Source: Marinobacter koreensis
GTDB taxonomy: Bacteria > Pseudomonadota > Gammaproteobacteria > Pseudomonadales > Oleiphilaceae
NCBI RefSeq assembly: GCF_023156285.1
Contig: NZ_JAKZAJ010000001.1
Location: 868,001-932,000 of the forward strand
Reading direction: 5' to 3'
Length of the DNA stretch: 64,000 nucleotides
Shown: in pieces, positions 10,686-19,240 of the stretch
Numbering within the stretch: position 1 is the stretch's first letter
How the letters are laid out: every line of letters starts with the position of its first letter
Program-made: the position numbers and the translations under genes
Notes under the pieces: model-generated
Told to the model about the DNA's origin: nothing
What the model saw: only the letters and a program-made list of their open reading frames with translations
Databases searched by the model: none

Positions 10686-11300
10686 ATGAATGACGCCCTG
10701 CAAGAGATTCACGATTTTCTTCCCTGCCGCACGCCGCCGGCGTGGATCGACAATGCCCTGGCCAACCAGGATGTTCTGCTGATCGATCACGCCCACTGCG
10801 AGAAAAAGGCTGCCTCTACGGCGCTGAGCCTGATGTACCGGTATGTCGATAACGTGGATCTGCTGAACAGGATGTCTCGCCTTGCGCGCGAGGAACTTCG
10901 GCATTTCGAACAGGTATTGGCGATCATGGGAAAGCGGGGCATCACATACACCCATCTTTCGCCGGCCCGATACGCTGCGGGGCTCCGGCAGGCGGTTCGG
11001 ACTGAGGATCCGGGCAGACTGGTGGACGTGTTGATCGTTGGCGCGATCATCGAAGCCCGGTCCTGTGAGCGATTTGCCGCGCTCGCTCCACATCTGGACG
11101 AGAAACTGGCGGATTTCTACAACAGCCTGCTCAAGTCCGAGGCCCGGCATTACCAGGATTATCTCAAACTGGCGGTGCAGGCCAATGGCGGGCCGGTAGG
11201 CGAGCGTGTGGATGTGTTTCTGGCCCTCGAAAAGGAACTGATCCAGGCACCGGACGCCGAGTTCCGTTTCCACAGCGGGCCGGTTGTCCCGGCACGGTAA
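10686..11300 (+). CDS. miaE: tRNA 2-(methylthio-N6-isopentenyl)adenosine-37 hydroxylase MiaE
   Basis: Non-haem diiron monooxygenase that hydroxylates ms2i6A37 in tRNAs reading UNN codons. The 204-aa ferritin-like helical bundle carries the expected iron ligands: HAHCEKKA near residue 37, EELRHFE near 68, EARSCERF near 122 and EARHYQDY near 155. It is divergent from acnB and convergent with finR (12 bp between stops), so it is probably transcribed alone. Confidence 0.92.
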   Translation: MNDALQEIHDFLPCRTPPAWIDNALANQDVLLIDHAHCEKKAASTALSLMYRYVDNVDLLNRMSRLAREELRHFEQVLAIMGKRGITYTHLSPARYAAGLRQAVRTEDPGRLVDVLIVGAIIEARSCERFAALAPHLDEKLADFYNSLLKSEARHYQDYLKLAVQANGGPVGERVDVFLALEKELIQAPDAEFRFHSGPVVPAR

Positions 11301-11312
11301 CCCGGGCAGTCC

Positions 11313-12194
11313 TTACAGTGCCCGACACAACTCGATCCACGCATCAATGCCAGCACTGCGGTACTTCTGTTTGTGCAGGATGAAGTAGAAGTGCCGGTCG
11401 AAGTGACGGTGTGAAGGCACGGAGAGGGGCACCAGGCTCCCGCGTTTGAAGGCATCGACCAGGACGACCTGTGACAGGCAGCCGATACCCAGATTGGCCT
11501 CGACGGCTCGCTTGATGGCTTCGGTATGCTCCAGCTCCAGGAGCACGTTCAGGTCCGGAAGCAGGCCGTGCATGCCCCGTTCAAAGCTTTGCCGGGTGCC
11601 GGAGCCCGGTTCCCGCATGATCCAGGTGGCGTCCCGGAGGTCGTCGTCGGTCAGCGTGCCCTTTTGGGCGAGAGGGTGATCCGGCGCGCAGAACACGATC
11701 AGTTTATCGTCCCGCCACGGGATGACCTCCAGTTCCGGAGACTGGAGTTCGCCCTCGATCAACCCGATATCCAGCTCGAAATCCTTCACCCGCCGGGCGA
11801 TGGTGCTGGTATTGGCCACTTCCAGAGACACCCGGGGGTGAGTAGGGGTATTCATGTATTGGGCCATGACGCCAACGGCCAGATAGTTTCCTATGGTTAA
11901 TGTCGCGCCGACCTTGAGGGCTCCGATCTCCGTGTGCTTGCTGAAGGCCTGTTCCAGTTCTCCGGCCTGCGCCAGAACGGATTCGACTTTGGGGCGGTAC
12001 AGTCTCCCCAGCTCGTTCAGCTGGAGACGCTTGCCGACCCGGTCGAACAGCTGGATATCAAACTGGTTCTCCAGCTCCTTGAGTGCACTGCTGGCCGCTG
12101 ACTGCGACATGGCAAGGGATTCGGCGGCCCGGGTGATGTTCTGAAAATGGGCGGCGGCGAGGAATACTTCGAGTTGGCGGAAACTGAATTTCAT
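11313..12194 (-). CDS. finR: LysR-family regulator, FinR-like
   Basis: The 293-aa protein has an N-terminal winged HTH (residues about 4-60, RQLEVFLAAAHFQNITRAAE then SQSAASSALKELE) and a LysR effector-binding domain (about 90-290). It lies head to head with fpr, exactly as FinR does in Pseudomonas, where it activates fpr under superoxide and iron/sulfur stress. The shared intergenic region has a LysR-type box. The start has no strong ribosome site but matches the family N-terminus. The regulator family is certain; the FinR assignment rests on gene context. Confidence 0.82.
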   Translation of the reverse strand: MKFSFRQLEVFLAAAHFQNITRAAESLAMSQSAASSALKELENQFDIQLFDRVGKRLQLNELGRLYRPKVESVLAQAGELEQAFSKHTEIGALKVGATLTIGNYLAVGVMAQYMNTPTHPRVSLEVANTSTIARRVKDFELDIGLIEGELQSPELEVIPWRDDKLIVFCAPDHPLAQKGTLTDDDLRDATWIMREPGSGTRQSFERGMHGLLPDLNVLLELEHTEAIKRAVEANLGIGCLSQVVLVDAFKRGSLVPLSVPSHRHFDRHFYFILHKQKYRSAGIDAWIELCRAL

Positions 12195-12231
12195 AATGAA
12201 TCGCTATAAATCGATTGACCCGAATAAGGTT

Positions 12232-12246
12232 ATGAGAATATCCCAT
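12232..12246. promoter_or_regulatory. LysR-type box between finR and fpr
   Basis: Imperfect palindrome ATGAGAATATCCCAT containing a T-N11-A core (T12233, A12245). Downstream, TAGAAT (12271-12276) could be the fpr -10; its poor -35 would fit activator dependence. Confidence 0.45.
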
Positions 12247-12333
12247 TTCATCGATAGGTTAGTGGTGGGGTAGAATTTAGGCAATTCAATTTTAGGCTTA
12301 ATCTTTTCGTATCAGAGCAGGTAAGGGGTTTAC

Positions 12334-13104
12334 ATGAGCAACCTGATGAAAGAAACCGTCACCAGTGTCCATCACTGGAACGACACCCTGTTCAGTTTCA
12401 AGACCAGCCGGGATCCCGGCTTCCGGTTCAAGAACGGCCACTTTGTGATGATCGGGCTTGAAACCGATGGCAAGCCGCTGATGCGCGCCTACAGCATCGC
12501 CAGTGCCAACTACGAAGAAGAGCTGGAGTTCTTCTCGATCAAGGTGCCCGATGGTCCGCTGACATCCCGCCTGCAGCGAATCAAGCCGGGTGACGAGATA
12601 CTGCTGAGCAAAAAGCCGACGGGCACGCTGGTCCTGGATAATCTCCTTCCGGGCAAGAATCTCTGGCTGATCAGCACCGGCACAGGGTTGGCGCCATTCA
12701 TGAGCATCATCAAGGATCCGGAAGTCTACGAGGCCTTCGACAAGGTCATTCTGACCCATGGCGTTCGATACATTTCTGAACTGGCTTATCAGAAGGAGAT
12801 CGAGGAACTGCCTGAGAACGAATTCTTTGGTGAGATGGTGAAAGGCAACCTGCTTTACTACCCGACCGTTACCCGCGAACCGTTCCGCAACGAGGGTCGC
12901 CTGACCGACGCCATGGAATCGGGCAAGATCACACGTGATCTCGGACTTCCCGATTTCAACCCGGATGAGGACCGCTTCATGATTTGCGGCAGCCCGAGTA
13001 TGTTGAAAGATACCTGTGCCATTCTGGACAAGATGGGTTTCCGGGAAGCTCGTGGCGGCGATATGGGGCACTACGTTATCGAGAGGGCATTCGTAGAGCA
13101 GTAA
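12334..13104 (+). CDS. fpr: Ferredoxin/flavodoxin-NADP+ reductase
   Basis: FAD enzyme passing electrons between NADPH and ferredoxin or flavodoxin; it supplies reductant for oxidative-stress repair. The 256-aa protein has the FAD motif RAYSIAS (residues about 51-57), the NADP motif STGTGLAPFMS (about 114-124) and a bacterial-type C-terminus (AFVEQ). AAGGGG precedes the ATG. It is divergent from the FinR-like gene and has its own terminator. Confidence 0.95.
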   Translation: MSNLMKETVTSVHHWNDTLFSFKTSRDPGFRFKNGHFVMIGLETDGKPLMRAYSIASANYEEELEFFSIKVPDGPLTSRLQRIKPGDEILLSKKPTGTLVLDNLLPGKNLWLISTGTGLAPFMSIIKDPEVYEAFDKVILTHGVRYISELAYQKEIEELPENEFFGEMVKGNLLYYPTVTREPFRNEGRLTDAMESGKITRDLGLPDFNPDEDRFMICGSPSMLKDTCAILDKMGFREARGGDMGHYVIERAFVEQ

Positions 13105-13130
13105 CCCGATTCCCTGTTCGCACCTCCTGA

Positions 13131-13161
13131 AAACCCGCGGTCTCTCACCGCGGGTTTTTTT
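13131..13161 (+). terminator. Terminator after fpr
   Basis: AAACCCGCGG (13131-13140) pairs with CCGCGGGTTT (13148-13157), followed by T's. Confidence 0.85.
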
Positions 13162-13266
13162 ATGGTGACTTTATACAGATCAATGCGCCGAATAGTCTCA
13201 AAGCCGCAAGATGGTTCTAATGAGCATGGTAATCGCCGAATACTGATCTCTTCAGAGGAGCTGTAA

Positions 13267-14535
13267 ATGACCATTGGCAAGCGGAAGACCATGATCCTGG
13301 CCGGTTTTATCGGCAACGTCGTGGAGTGGTACGATTTCGCTGTCTACGGTTACATGGCGGGTATTCTGGCCGGGTTGTTCTTTCCCGGTGAAGACTCGGT
13401 TGCGTCCCTGATTGCAACTTACGGCGTGTTTGCGGCCGGTTTTATCATGCGTCCGCTGGGGTCCGGCGTTTTTGGCTGGCTGGGGGACACCATCGGCCGA
13501 AGCAAGACCATGCTGATTTCCGTCACCATGATGGTGTTACCCACGTTCCTGCTCGGTTGTCTTCCGACCTATCATCAGGCGGGCTTGCTGGCGCCGGTGC
13601 TGCTGGTGATCATCCGGATGGTTCAGGGACTGTCGGTGGGAGGGGAATTCAGCAGTTCCGTGACCTACCTGGTTGAAACAGCGCCGGATGATAAGCGTGG
13701 CATGGCCGGTAGCTGGGCAAATACCGGCAGTATCTTCGGAATGCTGCTGGGCGCAGGCATGGCGGCTCTGGTGACCAGCTGGATGGACAGTGGATCGGTC
13801 CATGACTGGGGCTGGCGTCTGCCTTTCCTGTTTGGGGGCGTCATTGGTCTGATCTCCATCATGCTTCGGCGCCATCTGCCGCGTTCGGAGCATTTTCAGC
13901 GCCACCACGACGAGCGCTGTGACACCTCCCCACTTCTGGAAGCTTTCACCACCAATCGTCGCGAAACGTTACTGGCGGTCTGCTTCGCGTCTGCCTATGG
14001 CGTTCTTTTCTATCTCCCGATTGTTTACCTGCCCGAATGGCTCCACTCGGAGACAGGAATGCCCTTGCATCTGGCCCTTCAGATCAACACCGTTGCCACC
14101 GCCGTTTTGTTGGTGCTGATACCTATCTCGGGCTGGCTTGGGGATCATCTGATTCGCCGGACCCACTTCATTGCCGGTGCCATGTTGTGTCTGGCGATAG
14201 CAGGGTGGCCGCTGTATCTCTGGCTGGTCAGTGACAGCATCGTCGCGGCGGTTGTCGTGCAAATGCTGCTGATCGCCTTTATTGCCGTCCCGCTCGGATC
14301 CGCTCCGGCGATGTTCGTTGAGCTCTTTCCGGCACGGGATCGGCTGTCGGGATACTCAGTGGCCTACAACCTCGGGCTGGGGGTGATCGGGGGCACAACC
14401 CCCATGATTTCAACCTGGCTGATCGATGTCACGGGTGTTTCAACCGCGCCCGCCATCTATCTCGTGCTGATGGCGGTGATTGCTTTCGTGGCCTTGCTGT
14501 TCATTCCGGATCGCAGTCGGGAAGTGCTGCGTTAA
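13267..14535 (+). CDS. MFS transporter, metabolite:H+ symporter (ProP-like) family
   Basis: The 422-aa inner-membrane protein has about 12 membrane segments. GNVVEWYDFAVYGYMAG at the N-terminus is the signature of the MHS family (ProP, ShiA, KgtP). GWLGDTIGRSKTM is the MFS loop 2-3 motif, and RMVQGLSVGGEFSSSVTYLVE is typical of TM4-5. GAGGAG precedes the ATG. Substrate cannot be read from sequence: organic acids and compatible solutes are the usual ones. It converges on the channel gene with 15 bp between stops. Confidence 0.85.
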   Translation: MTIGKRKTMILAGFIGNVVEWYDFAVYGYMAGILAGLFFPGEDSVASLIATYGVFAAGFIMRPLGSGVFGWLGDTIGRSKTMLISVTMMVLPTFLLGCLPTYHQAGLLAPVLLVIIRMVQGLSVGGEFSSSVTYLVETAPDDKRGMAGSWANTGSIFGMLLGAGMAALVTSWMDSGSVHDWGWRLPFLFGGVIGLISIMLRRHLPRSEHFQRHHDERCDTSPLLEAFTTNRRETLLAVCFASAYGVLFYLPIVYLPEWLHSETGMPLHLALQINTVATAVLLVLIPISGWLGDHLIRRTHFIAGAMLCLAIAGWPLYLWLVSDSIVAAVVVQMLLIAFIAVPLGSAPAMFVELFPARDRLSGYSVAYNLGLGVIGGTTPMISTWLIDVTGVSTAPAIYLVLMAVIAFVALLFIPDRSREVLR

Positions 14536-14550
14536 GGTCGATGATCCGCG

Positions 14551-15408
14551 CTACTCTCTGGCGCGTGGGTCGGCCGTTTCTTCATCCAGCCAGGTGCCAC
14601 AGAACTTGCAGTAACGGGCATCCCGCTCATGGTGATGGCGGCCACAGCCCGGGCAGGCTTCGTCTGAATACCGCTCTGCACGCAATGCCCGGATGACCTC
14701 GGCGGAAAAGACCCCGACTGGCAGGGCGATGATGGAGTAACCTGTCAGCATGATGGCGACAGAGATAAATTGCCCGAGGGGTGTGATCGGGGTGATGTCG
14801 CCGTAGCCCACCGTGGTCAGGGTGACGATGCCCCAATAGATGGCGGTCGGAATACTTGAGAACCCGGCTTCGGCGGGTTCGATCAGGTACAGGATGGACG
14901 AGAAGATTGTCACCAGCATCAGTACCGTGAAAAGGAACAGCATGATCTGGTGCCGGCTGCGGAGCAGGGCGTCGAGCAACAGGCGCTTTTCTCCCTCAAT
15001 GGTCATCATATCCAGTACCCGGAACAGTCGCAGCGCACGGAGCAGGCGCACCACAATCAGCGTATGCGCGCCGGGGAACAGCAAAACCAGCCATGTCGGC
15101 AGTACCGATAACACATCAATGACGCCATAGAAGCTCTTCAGGTAAAGCAGGGGCTTGTCGAGGCAATAGATTCTCAGAGCCAGCTCGACCGTGAAAATGA
15201 CGGTGATAAACCACTCGATGTAAAAAAAGTAGTTTCCATATTGTTGGTGGTATTCGGCGATGCTGTTCAGCATGACGATACCGACGCTCAGAAAGATCAG
15301 GATCACCAGGACAACATCAAATGCTTTGGCGGCGGGCGTGTCCGATTCGAAAATGAGCTGGAATAACCGGGTTCTAAGTCCGACTTTCGCCGGTTTCATG
15401 GATGGCAT
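14551..15408 (-). CDS. Voltage-gated-type potassium channel with C-terminal zinc ribbon
   Basis: The 285-aa protein has six membrane segments. The fourth carries the regularly spaced arginines of a voltage sensor (R121-LLR-ALR-LFR130). The pore loop contains the K+ selectivity filter TTVGYGD (residues 198-204). After S6 there is a short cytosolic tail with CPGC (252-255) and CKFC (267-270), a four-cysteine zinc-ribbon-like motif. An alternative start (Met4) is possible, since neither ATG has a clear ribosome site. It converges with the MFS gene and diverges from the MacA-like gene. Confidence 0.88.
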   Translation of the reverse strand: MPSMKPAKVGLRTRLFQLIFESDTPAAKAFDVVLVILIFLSVGIVMLNSIAEYHQQYGNYFFYIEWFITVIFTVELALRIYCLDKPLLYLKSFYGVIDVLSVLPTWLVLLFPGAHTLIVVRLLRALRLFRVLDMMTIEGEKRLLLDALLRSRHQIMLFLFTVLMLVTIFSSILYLIEPAEAGFSSIPTAIYWGIVTLTTVGYGDITPITPLGQFISVAIMLTGYSIIALPVGVFSAEVIRALRAERYSDEACPGCGRHHHERDARYCKFCGTWLDEETADPRARE

Positions 15409-15550
15409 CAGAGGGGGGTCTCCAGCTTGGCAGCGACATACTTATTCTGACCTAGACTTTAGAGAGCTGGCTTATGCCCCGTCAACAGACGGTTGCACGT
15501 AATGGACGCCTGAAAGAGGCCACGTATTATCTGATCCTGGAATCTGCCAT

Positions 15551-16801
15551 ATGAAACCATCGCAGCAATCGACACCGCAGAAAATGGCGTCGGACGTGAA
15601 CCGGATCATCCGGTCCGAGCACAGTCGCAACAGGGCAGGCAAGCTGATTGCGGTACTGGCGATACCGGTGGTTGTGGCGGTATTGCTCTTCCTGCTATGG
15701 CCGGCGGAAGCGGTGCCTGTCTGGCAAACACACGCCATTGACCGGGGTGACATGATTCTGACCGCGACGGCCACCGGCAGTCTGGAACCCAAGAGTGAGG
15801 TGTCGGTGGGTGCGGAGATTTCCGGCCGGATAACCCAGGTACTTGTGTCTGACAACGATCATGTCAGTAAGGGCCAGACGCTGGCGTTGTTCGATACCGA
15901 TGAATTGAATGTGGCGCTGGATCAGGCGGAGGCGCAACTGGCTTTGGCGAAGGCTTCTCTTGCCGAAGCGGAGGCGACACTCAAGGAGGCCCTGGCGGGA
16001 GAGCGACGGACCAACGAATTATGGGACCGTGGCACTGCCGCCCAGGCTGACGTGGATGCTGCGGCGGCGGTCCGGCAACGCTCAGAAGCAAAGGTTGACT
16101 ATGCCCGTGCCTCCGTCAGGCAGGCGCAGGCCTCCGTGTCGCAGGCGCGCACACGCCTGGAAAAGGCCGTGATCCGGTCTCCCATCGACGGCGTTGTGCT
16201 TCAGCGCAGCATCGAACCGGGCAATACCGTCGCGGCCAGCTTCCAGACGCCGGTGTTGTTCCTGCTGGCTGAAGACCTGGGCCAGATGGAGCTGCATGTG
16301 TCGATGGACGAAGCGGATGTCGGACTTGTGGAAGCGGGGCAGCCGGCCACCTTTACCGTCGATGCCTGGGCCGGACGGCAGTTCCAGGCCAGGGTCCTCA
16401 AGGTGTATCTGTATCCGAACATTGAGAATAACGTGGTCACCTATACGACCGTGCTGTCGGTGGATAACCGTGACGGATTGTTGAAGCCGGGTATGACGGC
16501 CACCGCAACCATCGAAACCGGGCGGCGCCAGGGTGTCCTGAGGGTACCCAATGCCGCGTTCCGGTTTACGCCCCCGTCACAGTCGGCCGATACCGGTGGA
16601 CTCTTCCGGCATCCAGCCGGTAGGGCTGGCAATGGCCGGTCTGGCCCCTCGAATACCGTATGGCTTCTGAAGGACGGCAAGCCAGATCGTAAGGTCGTGA
16701 GCACTGGTGCCACAGATGGACTTTATACGGAACTGACCGGCAATGAACTGTCTGCGGGCGACGAAGTCATCGTTGGTGTAACGCAGGCGTCAGCGAAATG
16801 A
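15551..16801 (+). CDS. MacA-like periplasmic adaptor (HlyD/RND membrane fusion protein)
   Basis: Periplasmic adaptor joining an ABC permease to an outer-membrane channel. The 416-aa protein has one N-terminal membrane anchor (residues about 32-52), a split lipoyl domain (SVGAEISGRITQVLV and IRSPIDGVVLQRSIEPG), a central alpha-helical hairpin (about 115-215, Ala/Glu/Gln-rich) and beta-barrel domains (LKPGMTATATIETG). It overlaps the next ATPase gene by 4 bp (ATGA), so adaptor, ATPase and permease form one translationally coupled set. No TolC gene is in the window. Confidence 0.88.
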   Translation: MKPSQQSTPQKMASDVNRIIRSEHSRNRAGKLIAVLAIPVVVAVLLFLLWPAEAVPVWQTHAIDRGDMILTATATGSLEPKSEVSVGAEISGRITQVLVSDNDHVSKGQTLALFDTDELNVALDQAEAQLALAKASLAEAEATLKEALAGERRTNELWDRGTAAQADVDAAAAVRQRSEAKVDYARASVRQAQASVSQARTRLEKAVIRSPIDGVVLQRSIEPGNTVAASFQTPVLFLLAEDLGQMELHVSMDEADVGLVEAGQPATFTVDAWAGRQFQARVLKVYLYPNIENNVVTYTTVLSVDNRDGLLKPGMTATATIETGRRQGVLRVPNAAFRFTPPSQSADTGGLFRHPAGRAGNGRSGPSNTVWLLKDGKPDRKVVSTGATDGLYTELTGNELSAGDEVIVGVTQASAK

Positions 16802-17538
16802 GCGATGGATACGGCGAGGTTCGTGAATCGGGTGTGCCTCCGACGATTGTTGAGTTGTGTGACGTCTACAAGATTTACGGCAGAGGCGCGACCGAGGTGC
16901 GGGCTCTGGACGGCGTCAGTCTGACGATCCGGGCGGGCGAATTCGTGGCGATCATGGGGCCGTCCGGGTCCGGCAAATCGACCTGCATGAACATTATCGG
17001 CTGCCTCGATAGCCCTTCCGCCGGACAGTACATCTTCAGCGGCGTCGATGTCGGAACACTGGGGCGAGATGAGCGCGCGCTGGTGCGTCGCCACTTCATG
17101 GGATTTGTGTTCCAGAGTTACAACCTGCTGCCGCGAACCAGTGCATTGTCCAATGTCGAGTTGCCCCTGGTATATGAGGGGGTCCGTCCGGCGCTCAGGC
17201 ATCGTCGGGCCGTGAGCGCGCTGGCAGCCGTGGGATTGGCCGATCGACAGGCGGCAACCTCGGCCGAATTGTCTGGCGGGCAGCAGCAGCGGGTCGCCAT
17301 CGCCCGCGCTCTGGTCACGGAACCACCGGTGCTGCTGGCGGACGAGCCGACGGGTAACCTGGATACGGTCATGGCACGGGAAGTCATGACCCAGCTCACC
17401 GATGTCCGAAGGGAACGTGGTGTCACCATCGTCATGGTAACCCACGAACCGGACATCGCCCGCTACGCCGACCGGGTGCTTCTGTTCACCGACGGTAAGC
17501 TGGTCCGGGACGGAACACCGGCGGAGGTTCTGGCATGA
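16798..17538 (+). CDS. ABC transporter ATPase, MacB/LolD type
   Basis: The 246-aa nucleotide-binding subunit has Walker A GPSGSGKST (residues about 54-62), a Q-loop in FVFQSYNLLPRTSALSNVELPL, signature [15 protein letters not shown], Walker B VLLADEPTGNLD and the H-loop THEPD. The NVELPL segment is typical of MacB/LolD/FtsE-like mechanotransmission ABCs. E. coli MacB fuses ATPase and permease; here they are separate genes overlapping by 4 bp. Substrate is unknown. Confidence 0.93.
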   Translation: MSDGYGEVRESGVPPTIVELCDVYKIYGRGATEVRALDGVSLTIRAGEFVAIMGPSGSGKSTCMNIIGCLDSPSAGQYIFSGVDVGTLGRDERALVRRHFMGFVFQSYNLLPRTSALSNVELPLVYEGVRPALRHRRAVSALAAVGLADRQAATSAELSGGQQQRVAIARALVTEPPVLLADEPTGNLDTVMAREVMTQLTDVRRERGVTIVMVTHEPDIARYADRVLLFTDGKLVRDGTPAEVLA

Positions 17539-18743
17539 GGGTGCTGGACGTTCTGTCGCTCTCCACACAGGCGATTGCCAGGAATAAACTCCGATCGTTT
17601 CTCACCACGCTTGGCATCATCATCGGCGTGGCCAGTGTGGTGGCCATGGTGCATCTGGGTCAGTCAGCCACTCGCAGTGTGACTGAACGCATCGCCAGCA
17701 TCGGCTCCAATCTGCTTTTCGTCATGCCGGGGACCTCCCTGCGAGGGCCGGGCGCGGTGCGAACCAGTGCCGAAAACTTCGACCTGTCCGATGTGGATGC
17801 GATTCGCAGGGAAGTGGATGGCGTTGAAGTCGCGCCGGCTTTGGCCACCACAGCCCGGGTGGTCGTGGGCAATGCCAATGACACGATTCCGGTTCTTGGA
17901 ACCAGCAACGAATACCTGTCAGTCCGGAACCATCCTCTTGATTACGGCCGCGCGTTCGAGTCTGGTGAATTATCGTCGGGCGCTTCCGTGTGCATTATCG
18001 GCAAGACCCTGGTGGATGAGATGTTCCTGGGTCAGGAGCCCCTTGGTGCGACGATCCGCGTAGGTAGAACCGCGTGCCGGGTCATTGGCGTGCTCTCCGA
18101 AAAAGGGGAATCCATGGGGCAGGACCGGGACAAGACGATTCTGATGCCAATCAAGGCCGTCCAGCGGCGGCTGGTTGGCAAGCTGGATGTCAGTGTCATT
18201 TACGTGTCTGCGCTGGTGGACGGCACGACCAAACGGGTCCAGTCCCAGATCGAGTCCCTGTTGCGGCAGCGGAGGCGAGTCGACAGTGGCGGCGTGGACG
18301 ATTTCTACGTGCGGGACACCCAGGAAATTGCCGAGGCGCTGGAAAGTACGACCAATACACTCACCGTGCTTCTGGGCGCGATTGCTGCCGTCAGCCTGCT
18401 TGTCGGCGGGATCGGTATCATGAACATCATGCTGGTTTCGGTGACCGAACGAACGCGTGAAATCGGTATACGGCTGGCGATCGGGGCCCGCGCCCGCGAC
18501 GTGCTGAACCAGTTTCTGGTGGAGTCCATCGTGTTGTCGACGCTGGGCGGGATCATTGGCCTGTTGCTCGGGGTTGGGGGGACCTGGTTGCTTACCTGGA
18601 AACTGGATATGCCGTTCGTGCTCTCACCCCTGATCATGGTGGTGGGTTTCTCGTTCTCGGTGGCCATCGGCGTGGTGTTCGGATTCTTCCCCGCGCGAAA
18701 GGCCGCCAGGCTGAACCCGATTGATGCGCTTCGCCATGAGTGA
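17535..18743 (+). CDS. ABC permease, MacB/FtsX type
   Basis: The 402-aa protein has an N-terminal membrane segment (residues about 17-40, LRSFLTTLGIIIGVASVVAM), a large MacB periplasmic core domain (about 45-260) and three C-terminal membrane segments with the FtsX signature GGIGIMNIMLVSVTERTREIGIRLAIGA. It ends in the usual PARKAARLNPIDALRHE. It overlaps the ATPase stop and completes the adaptor-ATPase-permease exporter set. A role in exporting a peptide, lipid or small toxic molecule is inferred from the family. Confidence 0.92.
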   Translation: MRVLDVLSLSTQAIARNKLRSFLTTLGIIIGVASVVAMVHLGQSATRSVTERIASIGSNLLFVMPGTSLRGPGAVRTSAENFDLSDVDAIRREVDGVEVAPALATTARVVVGNANDTIPVLGTSNEYLSVRNHPLDYGRAFESGELSSGASVCIIGKTLVDEMFLGQEPLGATIRVGRTACRVIGVLSEKGESMGQDRDKTILMPIKAVQRRLVGKLDVSVIYVSALVDGTTKRVQSQIESLLRQRRRVDSGGVDDFYVRDTQEIAEALESTTNTLTVLLGAIAAVSLLVGGIGIMNIMLVSVTERTREIGIRLAIGARARDVLNQFLVESIVLSTLGGIIGLLLGVGGTWLLTWKLDMPFVLSPLIMVVGFSFSVAIGVVFGFFPARKAARLNPIDALRHE

Positions 18744-18798
18744 ATTCAGGACGGGTTTGCGTGTATAGTCTGGCGCGTTTTGTCTCAGGAAGAATGCT

Positions 18799-19194
18799 AT
18801 GTTTTCGATTGAACTTGATCCCCGTTTCAGTGATACCGATGCGCTTGGCCACATCAGCAATACCTCGTTGCCAGTGTGGTTCGAGCAGGGCCGAACACCC
18901 ATTTTCCGAATTTTTCATCCCGATCTGGAAGTCGAAACCTGGCCGTTGATCCTGGCCCGGATGGAGATCGATCTTCTGGCCCAGAGCTACTGGCACATGC
19001 CCGTTGAAATCCGCACCGGTGTCGGCAAGATCGGTAACAGTTCCGTCCACGTGGTTCAGGAAGCCTGGCAGAATGGCAAGCAGATTGCGCGCGGTATTGC
19101 CGTGCTCATTCACTTTGATTACAACAGCGAGAAATCGGTGCCAATCCCGCAGGAGATCAAGGATCAACTGGCTGAACATGCCATGCCGGAATGA
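18799..19194 (+). CDS. Acyl-CoA thioesterase, 4HBT/YbgC-like hotdog protein
   Basis: The 131-aa protein has a single hotdog fold. DTDALGHISN near residues 12-21 contains the catalytic Asp and the GHxxN pattern of 4-hydroxybenzoyl-CoA thioesterases, and it is followed by the long helix (VWFEQGRTPIFRIFHP). AGGAAGA precedes the ATG. Likely hydrolyses acyl-CoA, but the substrate cannot be told. It lies 55 bp after the exporter permease. Confidence 0.8.
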   Translation: MFSIELDPRFSDTDALGHISNTSLPVWFEQGRTPIFRIFHPDLEVETWPLILARMEIDLLAQSYWHMPVEIRTGVGKIGNSSVHVVQEAWQNGKQIARGIAVLIHFDYNSEKSVPIPQEIKDQLAEHAMPE

Positions 19195-19240
19195 TGAGCC
19201 TGTTCACGGCGCTCATTATTGCTCGGTTGAGGGGGATTGA

